The notes under the pieces: generated by a model
Told to the model about the DNA's origin: nothing
Database searches by the model: none
What the model saw: only the letters and a program-made list of their open reading frames with translations
Part shown: positions 8,365 through 17,108 of the stretch, in pieces
Position numbering within the stretch: the stretch's first letter is position 1
How the letters are laid out: the number at the start of each line of letters is the position of its first letter
Source: Pseudomonas sp. GD04091
Lineage (GTDB): Bacteria; Pseudomonadota; Gammaproteobacteria; Pseudomonadales; Pseudomonadaceae
Length of the DNA: 64,000 nt
Direction of reading: 5' to 3'
Assembly: GCF_029836165.1 (NCBI RefSeq)
Contig: NZ_JAOEBG010000017.1
Span: forward strand, 59,116-123,115
Program-made: the position numbers and the translations under genes

Positions 8365-9632
8365 CCATCAGCATCATCGGCGCCCGGGTCATCGATCCTG
8401 CCAGCGGCCTGGACCGCATCACCGACCTGCACCTGGACGGCGGGCGCATTGCCGCCATCGGCGCGGCGCCGGCCGGCTTCAGCGCCAGCCGCACGATCCA
8501 GGCCGACGGCCTGGTCGCCGCCCCTGGCCTGGTCGACCTCGGCGTCTCGCTGCGCGAGCCGGGCTACAGCCGCAAGGGCAACATCGCCAGCGAAACCCGC
8601 GCTGCGGTCGCCGGCGGCGTCACCAGCCTGTGCTGCCCGCCGCAGACCAAGCCGGTGCTGGACACCTCGGCGGTGGCCGAGCTGATCCTCGACCGCGCCC
8701 GCGAAGCCGCCAACAGCAAGGTCTACCCGATCGGCGCCCTGACCAAGGGCCTGGAAGGCGAGCAACTGGCCGAGCTGGTGGCCCTGCGTGACACCGGTTG
8801 CGTGGCATTCGGCAACGGCCTCAAGGAAATCCCCAACAACCGTACCCTGGCCCGCGCGCTGGAGTACGCCGCCACCTTCGACCTGACCGTGGTGTTCCAC
8901 TCCCAGGACCGCGACCTGTCGCAAGGCGGCCTGGCCCACGAAGGCCCCATGGCCAGTTTCCTCGGCTTGCCCGGCATCCCGGAAACCGCCGAGACCGTGG
9001 CCCTGGCGCGCAACCTGCTGCTGGTCGAACAGACCGGCGTGCGCGCCCATTTCAGCCAGATCACCAGCGCCCGTGGCGCCCGGCTGATCGCCCAGGCCCA
9101 GCAGCTGGGTCTGCCGGTCACCGCCGACGTGGCGCTGTACCAGCTGATCCTCACCGACGAGGCCCTGCGCGACTTCTCCAGCCTGTACCACGTGCAGCCG
9201 CCGCTGCGCACCGCGGCCGACCGCGACGGCCTGCGTGAGGCGGTGAAGTCCGGGGTGATCCAGGCGATCTGCAGCCACCATCAGCCCCATGAGCGCGACG
9301 CCAAGCTGGCGCCGTTCGGCGCCACCGAGCCGGGTATCAGCAGCGTCGAGCTGCTGCTGCCGCTGGCCATGACCCTGGTGGAAGACGGCCTGCTCGACCT
9401 GCCGACGCTGCTGGCACGCCTGAGCAGTGGTCCGGCCCAGGCCATGCGCCTGCCGGCGGGCGAGTTGAAGGTGGGCGGCGCGGCGGATCTGCTGCTGTTC
9501 GACCCTCAAGCCTCCACCGTGGCGGGCGAGCAGTGGTTCTCCCGTGGCGAGAACTGCCCGTTCATCGGCCACTGCCTGCCGGGTGCAGTGCGTTATACCT
9601 TGGTCGACGGGCACGTCTGCCACGAGGCCTGA
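8361..9632 (+). CDS. pyrC': Inactive dihydroorotase-like subunit PyrC'
   Basis: A 423-residue amidohydrolase-fold protein, expected to be the structural, non-catalytic partner of PyrB. Active dihydroorotases carry an HxH metal site in a DxHxHxRxPG context; here the same place reads VDLGVSLREPG, so both His are gone. The later metal-binding Asp motif is also altered (AICSHHQPHERDAK). This matches the known inert dihydroorotase of P. putida and P. aeruginosa; the working enzyme would be encoded elsewhere. The GTG start at 8361 overlaps the pyrB stop by four bases. An ATG-initiated form is not available near the start. Confidence 0.93.
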   Translation: MTISIIGARVIDPASGLDRITDLHLDGGRIAAIGAAPAGFSASRTIQADGLVAAPGLVDLGVSLREPGYSRKGNIASETRAAVAGGVTSLCCPPQTKPVLDTSAVAELILDRAREAANSKVYPIGALTKGLEGEQLAELVALRDTGCVAFGNGLKEIPNNRTLARALEYAATFDLTVVFHSQDRDLSQGGLAHEGPMASFLGLPGIPETAETVALARNLLLVEQTGVRAHFSQITSARGARLIAQAQQLGLPVTADVALYQLILTDEALRDFSSLYHVQPPLRTAADRDGLREAVKSGVIQAICSHHQPHERDAKLAPFGATEPGISSVELLLPLAMTLVEDGLLDLPTLLARLSSGPAQAMRLPAGELKVGGAADLLLFDPQASTVAGEQWFSRGENCPFIGHCLPGAVRYTLVDGHVCHEA

Positions 9633-9640
9633 GTATCGCT

Positions 9641-9755
9641 GTGGGAGCGGCCTTGTGTCGCGAAAGGGCCGCAAAGCGGCCCCAGCAATCCATGCATGAT
9701 GTCGAGGTTGTGGGGCTGCTGCGCAGCCCTTTCGCGACGCAAGGCCGCTCCCACA
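9641..9755. repeat. REP pair (BIME), long family
   Basis: Inverted pair of GTGGGAGCGGCCTTGTGTCG-type elements with GGGCCGC / GGGCTGCTGCGCAGCCC tails, just after the pyrC' stop and before hslV. Likely marks the end of the pyr operon. Confidence 0.87.
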
Positions 9756-9876
9756 CTGTTCACCTTTCGCCTTGAAGCTGCAGCAACCATTCATCTCCCC
9801 CGGTTGAAATCCTTCCCCCCTCCCCCCATATGACTCTCCATCAGGCATTTTCGCCCCGCTGCGTGGAGACTCTCCC

Positions 9877-10407
9877 TTGACTACCATCGTTTCTGTCCGC
9901 CGTAACGGCAAAGTCGTCATGGGCGGCGACGGCCAGGTTTCCCTCGGCAACACCGTGATGAAAGGCAACGCCAAAAAAGTCCGTCGCCTGTACAACGGCC
10001 AGGTCATCGCCGGCTTCGCCGGTGCCACCGCCGACGCCTTCACGCTGTTCGAGCGCTTTGAAGCCCAGCTGCAGAAACACTCCGGCCACCTGGTGCGCGC
10101 CGCCGTCGAGCTGGCCAAGGAATGGCGTACCGACCGTACCCTGAGCCGCCTGGAGGCCATGCTGGCCGTGGCCAACAAGGATGCCTCGCTGATCATCACC
10201 GGCAATGGCGACGTGGTCGAACCCGAGGATGGCCTGATCGCCATGGGTTCCGGCGGCGCCTACGCCCAGGCCGCGGCCCGCGCGCTGCTGAACAAGACCG
10301 ACCTCTCGGCCCGCGAAATCGCCGAGACCGCCCTGAACATCGCCGGTGACATCTGCGTGTTCACCAACCACAACCTGACCATCGAGGAGCAGGACCTGGC
10401 CGACTGA
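9877..10407 (+). CDS. hslV: ATP-dependent protease proteolytic subunit HslV (ClpQ)
   Basis: A 176-residue N-terminal-nucleophile peptidase, the proteasome-like core of HslUV. After initiator removal the protein begins TTIVSVRRNGKVVMGGDGQV, with the catalytic Thr first and the Lys in GNAKKVRRL. The start is a TTG at 9877, forced by the fixed position of the catalytic Thr and by the preceding GTGGAGAC. hslU follows after 73 bases, with a terminator-like hairpin in that gap. The pair degrades misfolded cytoplasmic proteins. Confidence 0.95.
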   Translation: MTTIVSVRRNGKVVMGGDGQVSLGNTVMKGNAKKVRRLYNGQVIAGFAGATADAFTLFERFEAQLQKHSGHLVRAAVELAKEWRTDRTLSRLEAMLAVANKDASLIITGNGDVVEPEDGLIAMGSGGAYAQAAARALLNKTDLSAREIAETALNIAGDICVFTNHNLTIEEQDLAD

Positions 10408-10421
10408 TCAGTTGTTTTGGC

Positions 10422-10444
10422 GTCCCGCTCGTAGCGGGACTTTT
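10422..10444 (+). terminator. Hairpin with short U-run between hslV and hslU
   Basis: GTCCCGCT/AGCGGGAC form an 8-bp perfect stem with a tight CGT loop, directly followed by TTTT. This resembles a rho-independent terminator but lies inside the hslVU operon, so it may attenuate hslU relative to hslV or protect the hslV mRNA end. Confidence 0.7.
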
Positions 10445-10480
10445 CCACACTGACAGCTCTGCTCGAGGACCGTATTCACC

Positions 10481-11824
10481 ATGTCCATGACCCCCCGCGA
10501 GATCGTCCACGAACTCAACCGCCACATCATCGGCCAGGACGACGCCAAGCGCGCCGTCGCCATCGCCCTGCGCAACCGCTGGCGGCGCATGCAGCTGCCC
10601 GCCGAGCTGCGTGCCGAAGTCACCCCCAAGAACATCCTGATGATCGGCCCCACCGGCGTGGGCAAGACCGAAATCGCCCGCCGCCTGGCCAAGCTGGCCA
10701 ACGCGCCGTTCATCAAGGTCGAAGCGACCAAGTTCACCGAAGTCGGCTACGTTGGCCGTGACGTCGAGTCGATCATCCGCGACCTGGCCGACGCCGCGCT
10801 GAAGATGCTGCGCGAGCAGGAGATCGTCCGCGTGCGCCACCGTGCCGAGGACGCCGCCGAAGACCGCATCCTCGACGCCCTGCTGCCGCAGGCGCGGGTC
10901 AGCAGTTTCAGCGAGGAAGCCCAGCAGTCCAGCGGCGACTCCAACACCCGCCAGCTGTTCCGCAAGCGCCTGCGCGAAGGCCAGCTGGACGACAAGGAAA
11001 TCGAGATCGAAGTCGCCGAGAACATGGGCGTCGAGATCGCCGCGCCGCCTGGCATGGAAGAGATGACCAACCAGCTGCAGAGCCTGTTCGCCAACATGGG
11101 CAAGGGCAAGCGCAAGGCGCGCAAGCTGAAGGTCAAGGACGCCCTGAAGATGATCCGCGATGAAGAGGCCGGCCGCCTGGTCAACGAGGAAGAGCTCAAG
11201 GCCAAGGCCCTGGAAGCGGTCGAGCAGCACGGCATCGTGTTCATCGACGAGATCGACAAGGTGGCCAAGCGTGGCAACGTTGGCGGCGCCGATGTGTCCC
11301 GCGAAGGCGTGCAGCGCGACCTGCTGCCGCTGATCGAAGGCTGCACCGTCAACACCAAGCTGGGCATGGTCAAGACCGACCACATCCTGTTCATCGCCTC
11401 CGGCGCGTTCCACCTGAGCAAGCCAAGCGACCTGGTACCCGAGCTGCAGGGTCGCCTGCCGATCCGCGTCGAGCTCAAGGCCCTGACCCCGGAAGATTTC
11501 GAGCGCATCCTGAAAGAACCGCATGCGTCGCTGACCGAACAGTACCGCGAACTGCTCAAGACCGAAGGCCTGCACATCGAGTTCGCCGACGAAGGCCTCA
11601 AGCGCCTGGCCGAAATCGCGTTCCAGGTCAACGAGAAGACCGAGAACATCGGTGCCCGTCGCCTGCACACCCTGCTCGAGCGCCTGCTCGAAGAGGTGTC
11701 GTTCAGCGCCGGCGACCTGGCCAGCACCCATGACGAGAAGCCGATCCACATCGACGCGGCGTACGTGAACAGCCACCTCGGTGAGCTGGCGCAGAACGAA
11801 GACCTGTCGCGCTACATCCTGTAA
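10481..11824 (+). CDS. hslU: HslU (ClpY) AAA+ unfoldase
   Basis: A 447-residue AAA+ ATPase that unfolds substrates and feeds them to HslV. Walker A is GPTGVGKT (residues 56-63), Walker B is GIVFIDEIDK, and the inserted I domain spans roughly residues 110-240 (charged, DDKEIEIEVAENMGVEIAAP). The sensor-2 arginine region is NIGARRLHTLLERLLEE. It ends in LSRYIL, the C-terminal tail that docks into HslV. The length is that of the family. Confidence 0.97.
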   Translation: MSMTPREIVHELNRHIIGQDDAKRAVAIALRNRWRRMQLPAELRAEVTPKNILMIGPTGVGKTEIARRLAKLANAPFIKVEATKFTEVGYVGRDVESIIRDLADAALKMLREQEIVRVRHRAEDAAEDRILDALLPQARVSSFSEEAQQSSGDSNTRQLFRKRLREGQLDDKEIEIEVAENMGVEIAAPPGMEEMTNQLQSLFANMGKGKRKARKLKVKDALKMIRDEEAGRLVNEEELKAKALEAVEQHGIVFIDEIDKVAKRGNVGGADVSREGVQRDLLPLIEGCTVNTKLGMVKTDHILFIASGAFHLSKPSDLVPELQGRLPIRVELKALTPEDFERILKEPHASLTEQYRELLKTEGLHIEFADEGLKRLAEIAFQVNEKTENIGARRLHTLLERLLEEVSFSAGDLASTHDEKPIHIDAAYVNSHLGELAQNEDLSRYIL

Positions 11825-11830
11825 GACCGC

Positions 11831-11936
11831 AGGGGCCGCTGCGCGGCCCTATCGCGACACAAGGCCGCTCCTACAGAAGATCGCGTTTCCCTGTAGGAGC
11901 GGCCTTGTGTCGCGATTGGGCTGCGCAGCAGCCCCC
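11831..11936. repeat. REP pair (BIME), long family
   Basis: Two inverted long-family REP elements meeting through their CTCCTACAG / CTGTAGGAG ends, immediately after hslU. Probable end-of-operon structure. Confidence 0.87.
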
Positions 11937-11995
11937 TTGCACAATGCCAGGAATCACTCGAAGCTTGCAGCTTGAAGCCAAAGAGAGATTCGCCC

Positions 11996-12373
11996 ATGGC
12001 CCGCCTGCCCACCGCCATCAATCTGCACAAAGCCTCCAAGACCCTCACCCTCACCTACGCCCCCGACGAGGTCTACCACCTGCCCGCCGAGTTCCTGCGG
12101 GTGCACTCTCCCTCCGCCGAGGTCCAGGGCCATGGCAACCCCATCCTGCAATTCGGCAAGATCAACGTTGGCCTCAGCGGCCTGGAACCGGCCGGTCAGT
12201 ACGCACTGAAACTGACCTTCGACGACGGCCATGACTCCGGATTGTTCACCTGGGAGTACCTCGAGCAGCTGTGCCTGCGCCAGGAACAGCTGTGGGCCGA
12301 GTACCTCGACGAACTGCACAAGGCCGGCAAATCCCGCGACCCGTCCGAATCCGTCGTGAAACTGATGCTCTAG
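11996..12373 (+). CDS. DUF971 (gamma-butyrobetaine hydroxylase N-terminal-like) protein
   Basis: A 125-residue protein made only of the DUF971 domain, the zinc- or beta-rich module found at the N-terminus of gamma-butyrobetaine hydroxylases and as a stand-alone protein near hslVU in Pseudomonas. Typical strings are LTLTYAPDEVYHLPAEFLRV, GLEPAGQYALKLTFDDGHD and GLFTWEYLEQL. An AAAGAGAG ribosome-binding site precedes the ATG at 11996. It lies between hslU and phaC1, separated from both by non-coding DNA. Function is unknown. Confidence 0.87.
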   Translation: MARLPTAINLHKASKTLTLTYAPDEVYHLPAEFLRVHSPSAEVQGHGNPILQFGKINVGLSGLEPAGQYALKLTFDDGHDSGLFTWEYLEQLCLRQEQLWAEYLDELHKAGKSRDPSESVVKLML

Positions 12374-12709
12374 CTCAAGGCCTCCAGGCTTTAGAGCGCA
12401 TTTTCTAATCCCATCTGCTTGAATGCGTGAATGGCCGCCAAAGACTGGCTGTCTTGCGCATTACATGAAAGTCGGGTAACCAATGGAGCTGGCAAGTTCC
12501 CTGCATCGCCCTCGTGGCAGGCAGGGCCAGGCCGGTATGTAGAGGTCGCGAGCGAAAGCAGGTTGTCTTCACACGCAGAAACCCCCGCAGCTCATCATCG
12601 ACACGCATCCGGTCGCAGCACCGCTGTTCCTTATCACTGGTCACCCGAGTAGCAGTACCGGGCTGTCACAGCACACCGGTACTCGTCTCAGGACAACGGA
12701 GCGTCGTAG
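12374..12709. promoter_or_regulatory. phaC1 upstream region (336 bases, no gene)
   Basis: This stretch has no convincing coding frame; short open frames in it lack homology-like composition. It should carry the promoter of phaC1ZC2D. A sigma-54-like motif is annotated separately at 12490-12505. The 3' part leads to CAACGGAGCG before the phaC1 ATG, an acceptable ribosome-binding site. No long inverted repeat or REP element is present. Confidence 0.6.
12490..12505 (+). promoter_or_regulatory. Sigma-54-like -24/-12 element upstream of phaC1
   Basis: TGGCAAGTTCCCTGCA carries GG and GC with the required ten-base spacing, close to the RpoN consensus TGGCACN5TTGCA (the T before GC is a C-T here). 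It sits about 205 bases upstream of the phaC1 start. RpoN-linked control of phaC1 has been proposed in other pseudomonads. Sequence match only; no mapped start site. Confidence 0.45.
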
Positions 12710-14389
12710 ATGAGTAACAAGAACAACGATGAGTTGCAGCGGCAGGCCTCGGAAAACACCCTGGGGCTGAACCCGGTCATCGGCATTCGCCGCAAGGACC
12801 TGCTGACCTCGGCGCGCACGGTATTGCGCCAGGCTATTCGCCAGCCGTTGCACAGCGCCAAGCACGTGGCGCATTTCGGCCTGGAACTGAAGAACGTGCT
12901 GCTGGGCAAGTCGGCCCTGCAGCCCGAAGGCGACGACCGTCGCTTCAGCGACCCGGCGTGGAGCAAGAACCCGCTGTATCGCCGCTACCTGCAGACCTAC
13001 CTGGCCTGGCGCAAGGAGCTCAACGACTGGATCGCCGAGAGCGACCTGTCGCCGCAGGACATCAGCCGCGGGCAGTTCGTCATCAACCTGATGACCGAGG
13101 CCATGGCCCCCACCAACACCCTCTCCAACCCCGCCGCGGTCAAGCGCTTCTTCGAGACCGGCGGCAAGAGCCTGCTCGATGGCCTGTCCAACCTGGCCAA
13201 GGACATGGTCAACAACGGTGGCATGCCCAGCCAGGTGAACATGGAGGCCTTCGAGGTCGGCAAGAACCTGGGCACCAGCGAAGGCTCGGTGGTGTACCGC
13301 AACGATGTGCTGGAGCTGATCCAGTACCGCCCGATCACCGAACAGGTGCACAGCCGCCCGCTGCTGGTGGTGCCGCCGCAGATCAACAAGTTCTATGTCT
13401 TCGACCTGAGTCCGGAGAAGAGCCTGGCGCGCTTCTGCCTGCGCTCGCAGCAGCAGACCTTCATCGTCAGCTGGCGCAACCCGACCAAGGCCCAGCGCGA
13501 GTGGGGGCTGTCGACCTACATCGATGCGCTCAAGGAGGCGGTCGACGCGGTGCTGGCGATCACCGGCAGCAAGGATCTGAACATGCTCGGCGCCTGCTCC
13601 GGCGGCATCACCTGCACCGCGCTGGTGGGCCATTACGCCGCGCTCGGCGAAAAGAAGGTCAACGCCCTCACCCTGCTGGTGAGCGTGCTCGATACCACGG
13701 TCGATACCCAGGTCGCCCTGTTCGTCGACGAGCAGACCCTCGAAGCCGCCAAGCGCCACTCCTACCAGGCCGGCGTGCTAGAGGGCAGCGACATGGCCAA
13801 GGTGTTCGCCTGGATGCGCCCCAACGACCTGATCTGGAACTACTGGGTCAACAACTACCTGCTCGGCAATGAGCCACCGGTGTTCGACATCCTGTTCTGG
13901 AACAACGACACCACCCGGCTGCCGGCCGCCTTCCACGGCGACCTGATCGAGATGTTCAAGAACAACCCGCTGACACGCTCCGAAGCACTGGAGGTATGCG
14001 GCACCGCCATCGACCTGAAGAAAGTCGACTGCGACATCTACAGCGTCGCCGGCACCGCCGACCACATCACCCCGTGGCAATCGTGCTACCGCTCGGCGCA
14101 CCTGTTCGGCGGCAAGATCGAATTCGTGCTGTCCAACAGCGGACACATCCAGAGCATCCTCAACCCGCCGGGCAACCCCAAGGCACGCTTCATGACCGGC
14201 GAGGACCGCCCGGACGATCCGGTGGCCTGGCAGGACAACGCGATCAAGCATGCCGACTCCTGGTGGCTGCACTGGCAGACCTGGCTGGGCGAACGGGCCG
14301 GCGCGTTGAAGAAGGCCCCGACGCGCCTGGGCAATCGCGCCTACGCCGCCGGCGAGGCCGCACCTGGCACCTACGTTCACGAGCGTTGA
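12710..14389 (+). CDS. phaC1: Class II PHA synthase 1
   Basis: A 559-residue poly(3-hydroxyalkanoate) polymerase that joins medium-chain (R)-3-hydroxyacyl-CoA into PHA at the granule surface. The lipase-like box GACSGG places the catalytic Cys at residue 296; Asp451 (GTADHITPW) and His479 (SNSGHIQSILNPPGNPK) complete the triad. The length and residue numbers fit the Pseudomonas class II enzymes exactly. It heads the phaC1-phaZ-phaC2-phaD operon. PhaC1 is usually the main synthase; the paralogue PhaC2 lies 1 kb downstream. Confidence 0.97.
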   Translation: MSNKNNDELQRQASENTLGLNPVIGIRRKDLLTSARTVLRQAIRQPLHSAKHVAHFGLELKNVLLGKSALQPEGDDRRFSDPAWSKNPLYRRYLQTYLAWRKELNDWIAESDLSPQDISRGQFVINLMTEAMAPTNTLSNPAAVKRFFETGGKSLLDGLSNLAKDMVNNGGMPSQVNMEAFEVGKNLGTSEGSVVYRNDVLELIQYRPITEQVHSRPLLVVPPQINKFYVFDLSPEKSLARFCLRSQQQTFIVSWRNPTKAQREWGLSTYIDALKEAVDAVLAITGSKDLNMLGACSGGITCTALVGHYAALGEKKVNALTLLVSVLDTTVDTQVALFVDEQTLEAAKRHSYQAGVLEGSDMAKVFAWMRPNDLIWNYWVNNYLLGNEPPVFDILFWNNDTTRLPAAFHGDLIEMFKNNPLTRSEALEVCGTAIDLKKVDCDIYSVAGTADHITPWQSCYRSAHLFGGKIEFVLSNSGHIQSILNPPGNPKARFMTGEDRPDDPVAWQDNAIKHADSWWLHWQTWLGERAGALKKAPTRLGNRAYAAGEAAPGTYVHER

Positions 14390-14453
14390 GCAGAACCGCC
14401 GCGACGCCTCCGCAGGAACGGCGCGGCGCTACTTTCACCACAGAGTCACGCGC

Positions 14454-15305
14454 ATGCCGCAACCGTACATCTTCAGGACCGTCGAGCTGGACAACCAGTC
14501 CATCCGCACCGCGGTCCGCCCGGGCAAGCCTCACCTGACGCCGCTGCTGATCTTCAACGGCATCGGCGCCAACCTGGAGCTGGTGTTCCCGTTCATCGAG
14601 GCGCTGGACCCGGACCTGGAGGTCATCGCCTTCGACGTGCCCGGGGTCGGCGGCTCGTCGACGCCACGCCACCCCTACCGCTTCCCCGGCCTGGCCAAGC
14701 TCACCGCGCGCATGCTCGACTACCTGGACTACGGCCAGGTCAATGTCATCGGCGTGTCCTGGGGCGGTGCACTGGCACAGCAGTTCGCCTACGACTACCC
14801 GGAACGCTGCAAGAAACTGGTGCTGGCCGCCACCGCCGCGGGCGCGGTGATGGTGCCGGGCAAGCCCAAGGTACTGTGGATGATGGCCAGCCCGCGGCGC
14901 TACGTGCAGCCGTCCCATGTGATCCGCATCGCCCCGCTGATCTACGGCGGCGGCTTTCGCCGCGATCCGGACCTGGCCATGCACCATGCCTCGAAGGTGC
15001 GCTCCGGCGGCAAGTTGGGCTACTACTGGCAGCTGTTCGCCGGGCTCGGCTGGACCAGCATCCACTGGCTGCACAAGATCCAGCAGCCGACCCTGGTACT
15101 GGCCGGCGACGACGATCCGCTGATTCCGCTGATCAACATGCGCCTGCTGGCCTGGCGAATTCCCAATGCCCAGCTACACATAATCGACGATGGCCACCTG
15201 TTCCTGATCACCCGGGCCGAGGCCGTCGCCCCGATCATCATGAAATTCCTCCAGCAAGAGCGCCAGCGCGCGGTCATGCACCCACGGCCCGCTTCGGGCA
15301 CCTGA
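14454..15305 (+). CDS. phaZ: Intracellular mcl-PHA depolymerase
   Basis: A 283-residue alpha/beta hydrolase that degrades stored mcl-PHA on the granule. The nucleophile elbow GVSWGG places the Ser at residue 102. The acid and His are in LVLAGDDDPLIPLINM and IIDDGHLFLIT. The start MPQPYIFRTVELDNQSIRTA is characteristic. The gene lies between the two synthases in the order fixed in pseudomonads, 64 bases after phaC1. A short REP palindrome separates it from phaC2. Confidence 0.97.
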   Translation: MPQPYIFRTVELDNQSIRTAVRPGKPHLTPLLIFNGIGANLELVFPFIEALDPDLEVIAFDVPGVGGSSTPRHPYRFPGLAKLTARMLDYLDYGQVNVIGVSWGGALAQQFAYDYPERCKKLVLAATAAGAVMVPGKPKVLWMMASPRRYVQPSHVIRIAPLIYGGGFRRDPDLAMHHASKVRSGGKLGYYWQLFAGLGWTSIHWLHKIQQPTLVLAGDDDPLIPLINMRLLAWRIPNAQLHIIDDGHLFLITRAEAVAPIIMKFLQQERQRAVMHPRPASGT

Positions 15306-15312
15306 CGCTATT

Positions 15313-15384
15313 TGCCTTCGCGGGCAAGCCCGCTTCCACGGTGGACAGCGTTGAACCCTGTGGGAGCGGGCCTGCCCGCGAAGA
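15313..15384. repeat. REP palindrome, short family, inside the pha operon
   Basis: Inverted arms CTTCGCGGGCAAGCCCGCTTCCAC and GTGGGAGCGGGCCTGCCCGCGAAG flank a roughly 20-base loop, between phaZ and phaC2. It can form a strong hairpin in the polycistronic mRNA. Confidence 0.88.
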
Positions 15385-15421
15385 GGACTCCGCGCAAATG
15401 GAACGACGAGGGAGTGTTGCC

Positions 15422-17104
15422 ATGAAGGACAAACCGGAAAAAGGGAAGGCTTCGCCCCCGGTCACCAGCATGAATGTGCAGAACGCCATCACCGGCCTGC
15501 GCGGTCGCGATCTCATATCGACCCTGCGCCAGGTTGGCCGGATCGGGTTGCGCAACCCGCTGCACACCGCGCACCACCTGCTGAGCCTGGGGGGCCAGCT
15601 GGGCCGTGTGCTGATCGGCGACAGCCCCTTTCAACCGCACCCGCGCGATGCCCGCTTCAGTGATCCGACCTGGAGCCAGAACCCGCTCTACCGCCGTGGC
15701 CTGCAAGCCTACCTGGCCTGGCAGAAACAGACCCGCCTGTGGATCGAGGAAAGCAGCCTGGCCGACGACGACCGCGCCCGGGCGCAGTTTCTGTTCAATC
15801 TGGTCAGTGACGCCCTGGCCCCCAGCAACTCGCTGCTCAACCCGCTGGCGGTCAAGGAGCTGCTCAACACCGGTGGCCTGAGCCTGCTGCGCGGCGCCAG
15901 CCACCTGCTCGACGACCTGCGCCACAACGACGGCTTGCCACGCCAGGTGGACGAACGGGCCTTCGAGGTCGGTGGCAACCTCGCCGCCACCGCTGGTGCG
16001 GTGGTGTTTCGCAACGAGCTGCTGGAGTTGATCCAGTACAAGCCCATGAGCGAGAAACAGTACGCCCGGCCGCTGCTGGTGGTGCCACCGCAAATCAACA
16101 AGTTCTACATCTTCGACCTGAGCCCGACCAACAGCTTTGTCCAGTACATGCTCAAGCAGGGCCTGCAGGTGTTCATGGTCAGCTGGCGCAACCCCGATCC
16201 GCGTCACCGTGAATGGGGGCTGTCCAGCTATGTGCAAGCCCTGGAAGAAGCGCTCAACGCCTGCCGCAGCATCAGCGGCAGCCGCGACCCCAACCTGATG
16301 GGGGCCTGCGCCGGCGGCCTGACCATGGCTGCGCTGCAGGGCCACCTGCAGGCGAAAAAGCAGCTGCGCAAGGTGCGCAGCGCCACCTACCTGGTGAGCC
16401 TGCTCGACAGCCAGTTCGACAGCCCGGCCAGCCTGTTCGCCGACGAGCAGACCGTCGAGGCGGCGAAGCGCCGCTCCTACCAGCGCGGCGTGCTGGATGG
16501 CGGCGAGGTGGCGCGGATCTTCGCCTGGATGCGCCCCAACGACCTGATCTGGAACTACTGGGTCAACAACTACCTGATGGGCAGGACGCCACCGGCCTTC
16601 GACATCCTCTACTGGAACGCCGACAGTACCCGTCTGCCAGCGGCCCTGCACGGCGACCTGCTGGACTTCTTCAAGCTCAACCCGCTGACCTTCCCTGAAG
16701 GGCTTGAGGTGTGCGGCACGCCGATCGACCTCAGGCAGGTCGGGCTGGACAGCTTCACCGTGGCCGGCAGCAACGACCACATCACCCCCTGGGACGCGGT
16801 ATACCGCTCGACGCTGCTGCTCGGTGGCGATCGGCGTTTCATCCTGGCCAACAGCGGCCACATCCAGAGCATCATCAACCCGCCCGGCAACCCCAAGTCC
16901 TATTACCTGGAAAACCCCAAGCTCTCCAGCGACCCACGGGCCTGGTTCCACGACGCCCAGCGCCGCGACGGCAGCTGGTGGCCACTGTGGATGGAGTGGA
17001 TCGGCCAGCGCTCCGGCACGCTCAAGCCATCACGCGACGAGCTGGGCAACGCCACCTATCCAGCGCTGGGCCCCGCGCCGGGCAGCTACGTGCTGGCGCG
17101 CTGA
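15422..17104 (+). CDS. phaC2: Class II PHA synthase 2
   Basis: A 560-residue paralogue of PhaC1. The catalytic Cys is again residue 296, but the box reads GACAGG rather than GACSGG; the Asp is in GSNDHITPW and the His in ANSGHIQSIINPPGNPK. It shares long stretches with PhaC1 such as LLVVPPQINKFYIFDLSP and RPNDLIWNYWVNNYL. The ATG at 15422 begins MKDKPEKGKASPPV; the frame is open further upstream only through phaZ shadow sequence. phaD begins four bases after its stop. PhaC2 often differs in substrate preference and contributes less to accumulation. Confidence 0.97.
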   Translation: MKDKPEKGKASPPVTSMNVQNAITGLRGRDLISTLRQVGRIGLRNPLHTAHHLLSLGGQLGRVLIGDSPFQPHPRDARFSDPTWSQNPLYRRGLQAYLAWQKQTRLWIEESSLADDDRARAQFLFNLVSDALAPSNSLLNPLAVKELLNTGGLSLLRGASHLLDDLRHNDGLPRQVDERAFEVGGNLAATAGAVVFRNELLELIQYKPMSEKQYARPLLVVPPQINKFYIFDLSPTNSFVQYMLKQGLQVFMVSWRNPDPRHREWGLSSYVQALEEALNACRSISGSRDPNLMGACAGGLTMAALQGHLQAKKQLRKVRSATYLVSLLDSQFDSPASLFADEQTVEAAKRRSYQRGVLDGGEVARIFAWMRPNDLIWNYWVNNYLMGRTPPAFDILYWNADSTRLPAALHGDLLDFFKLNPLTFPEGLEVCGTPIDLRQVGLDSFTVAGSNDHITPWDAVYRSTLLLGGDRRFILANSGHIQSIINPPGNPKSYYLENPKLSSDPRAWFHDAQRRDGSWWPLWMEWIGQRSGTLKPSRDELGNATYPALGPAPGSYVLAR

Positions 17105-17108
17105 GCGA

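Noticed and set aside
12405..12700. Short open frames in the phaC1 leader on both strands
   Set aside because: None has a ribosome-binding site, biased codons or protein-like sequence; the region is better explained as promoter DNA.
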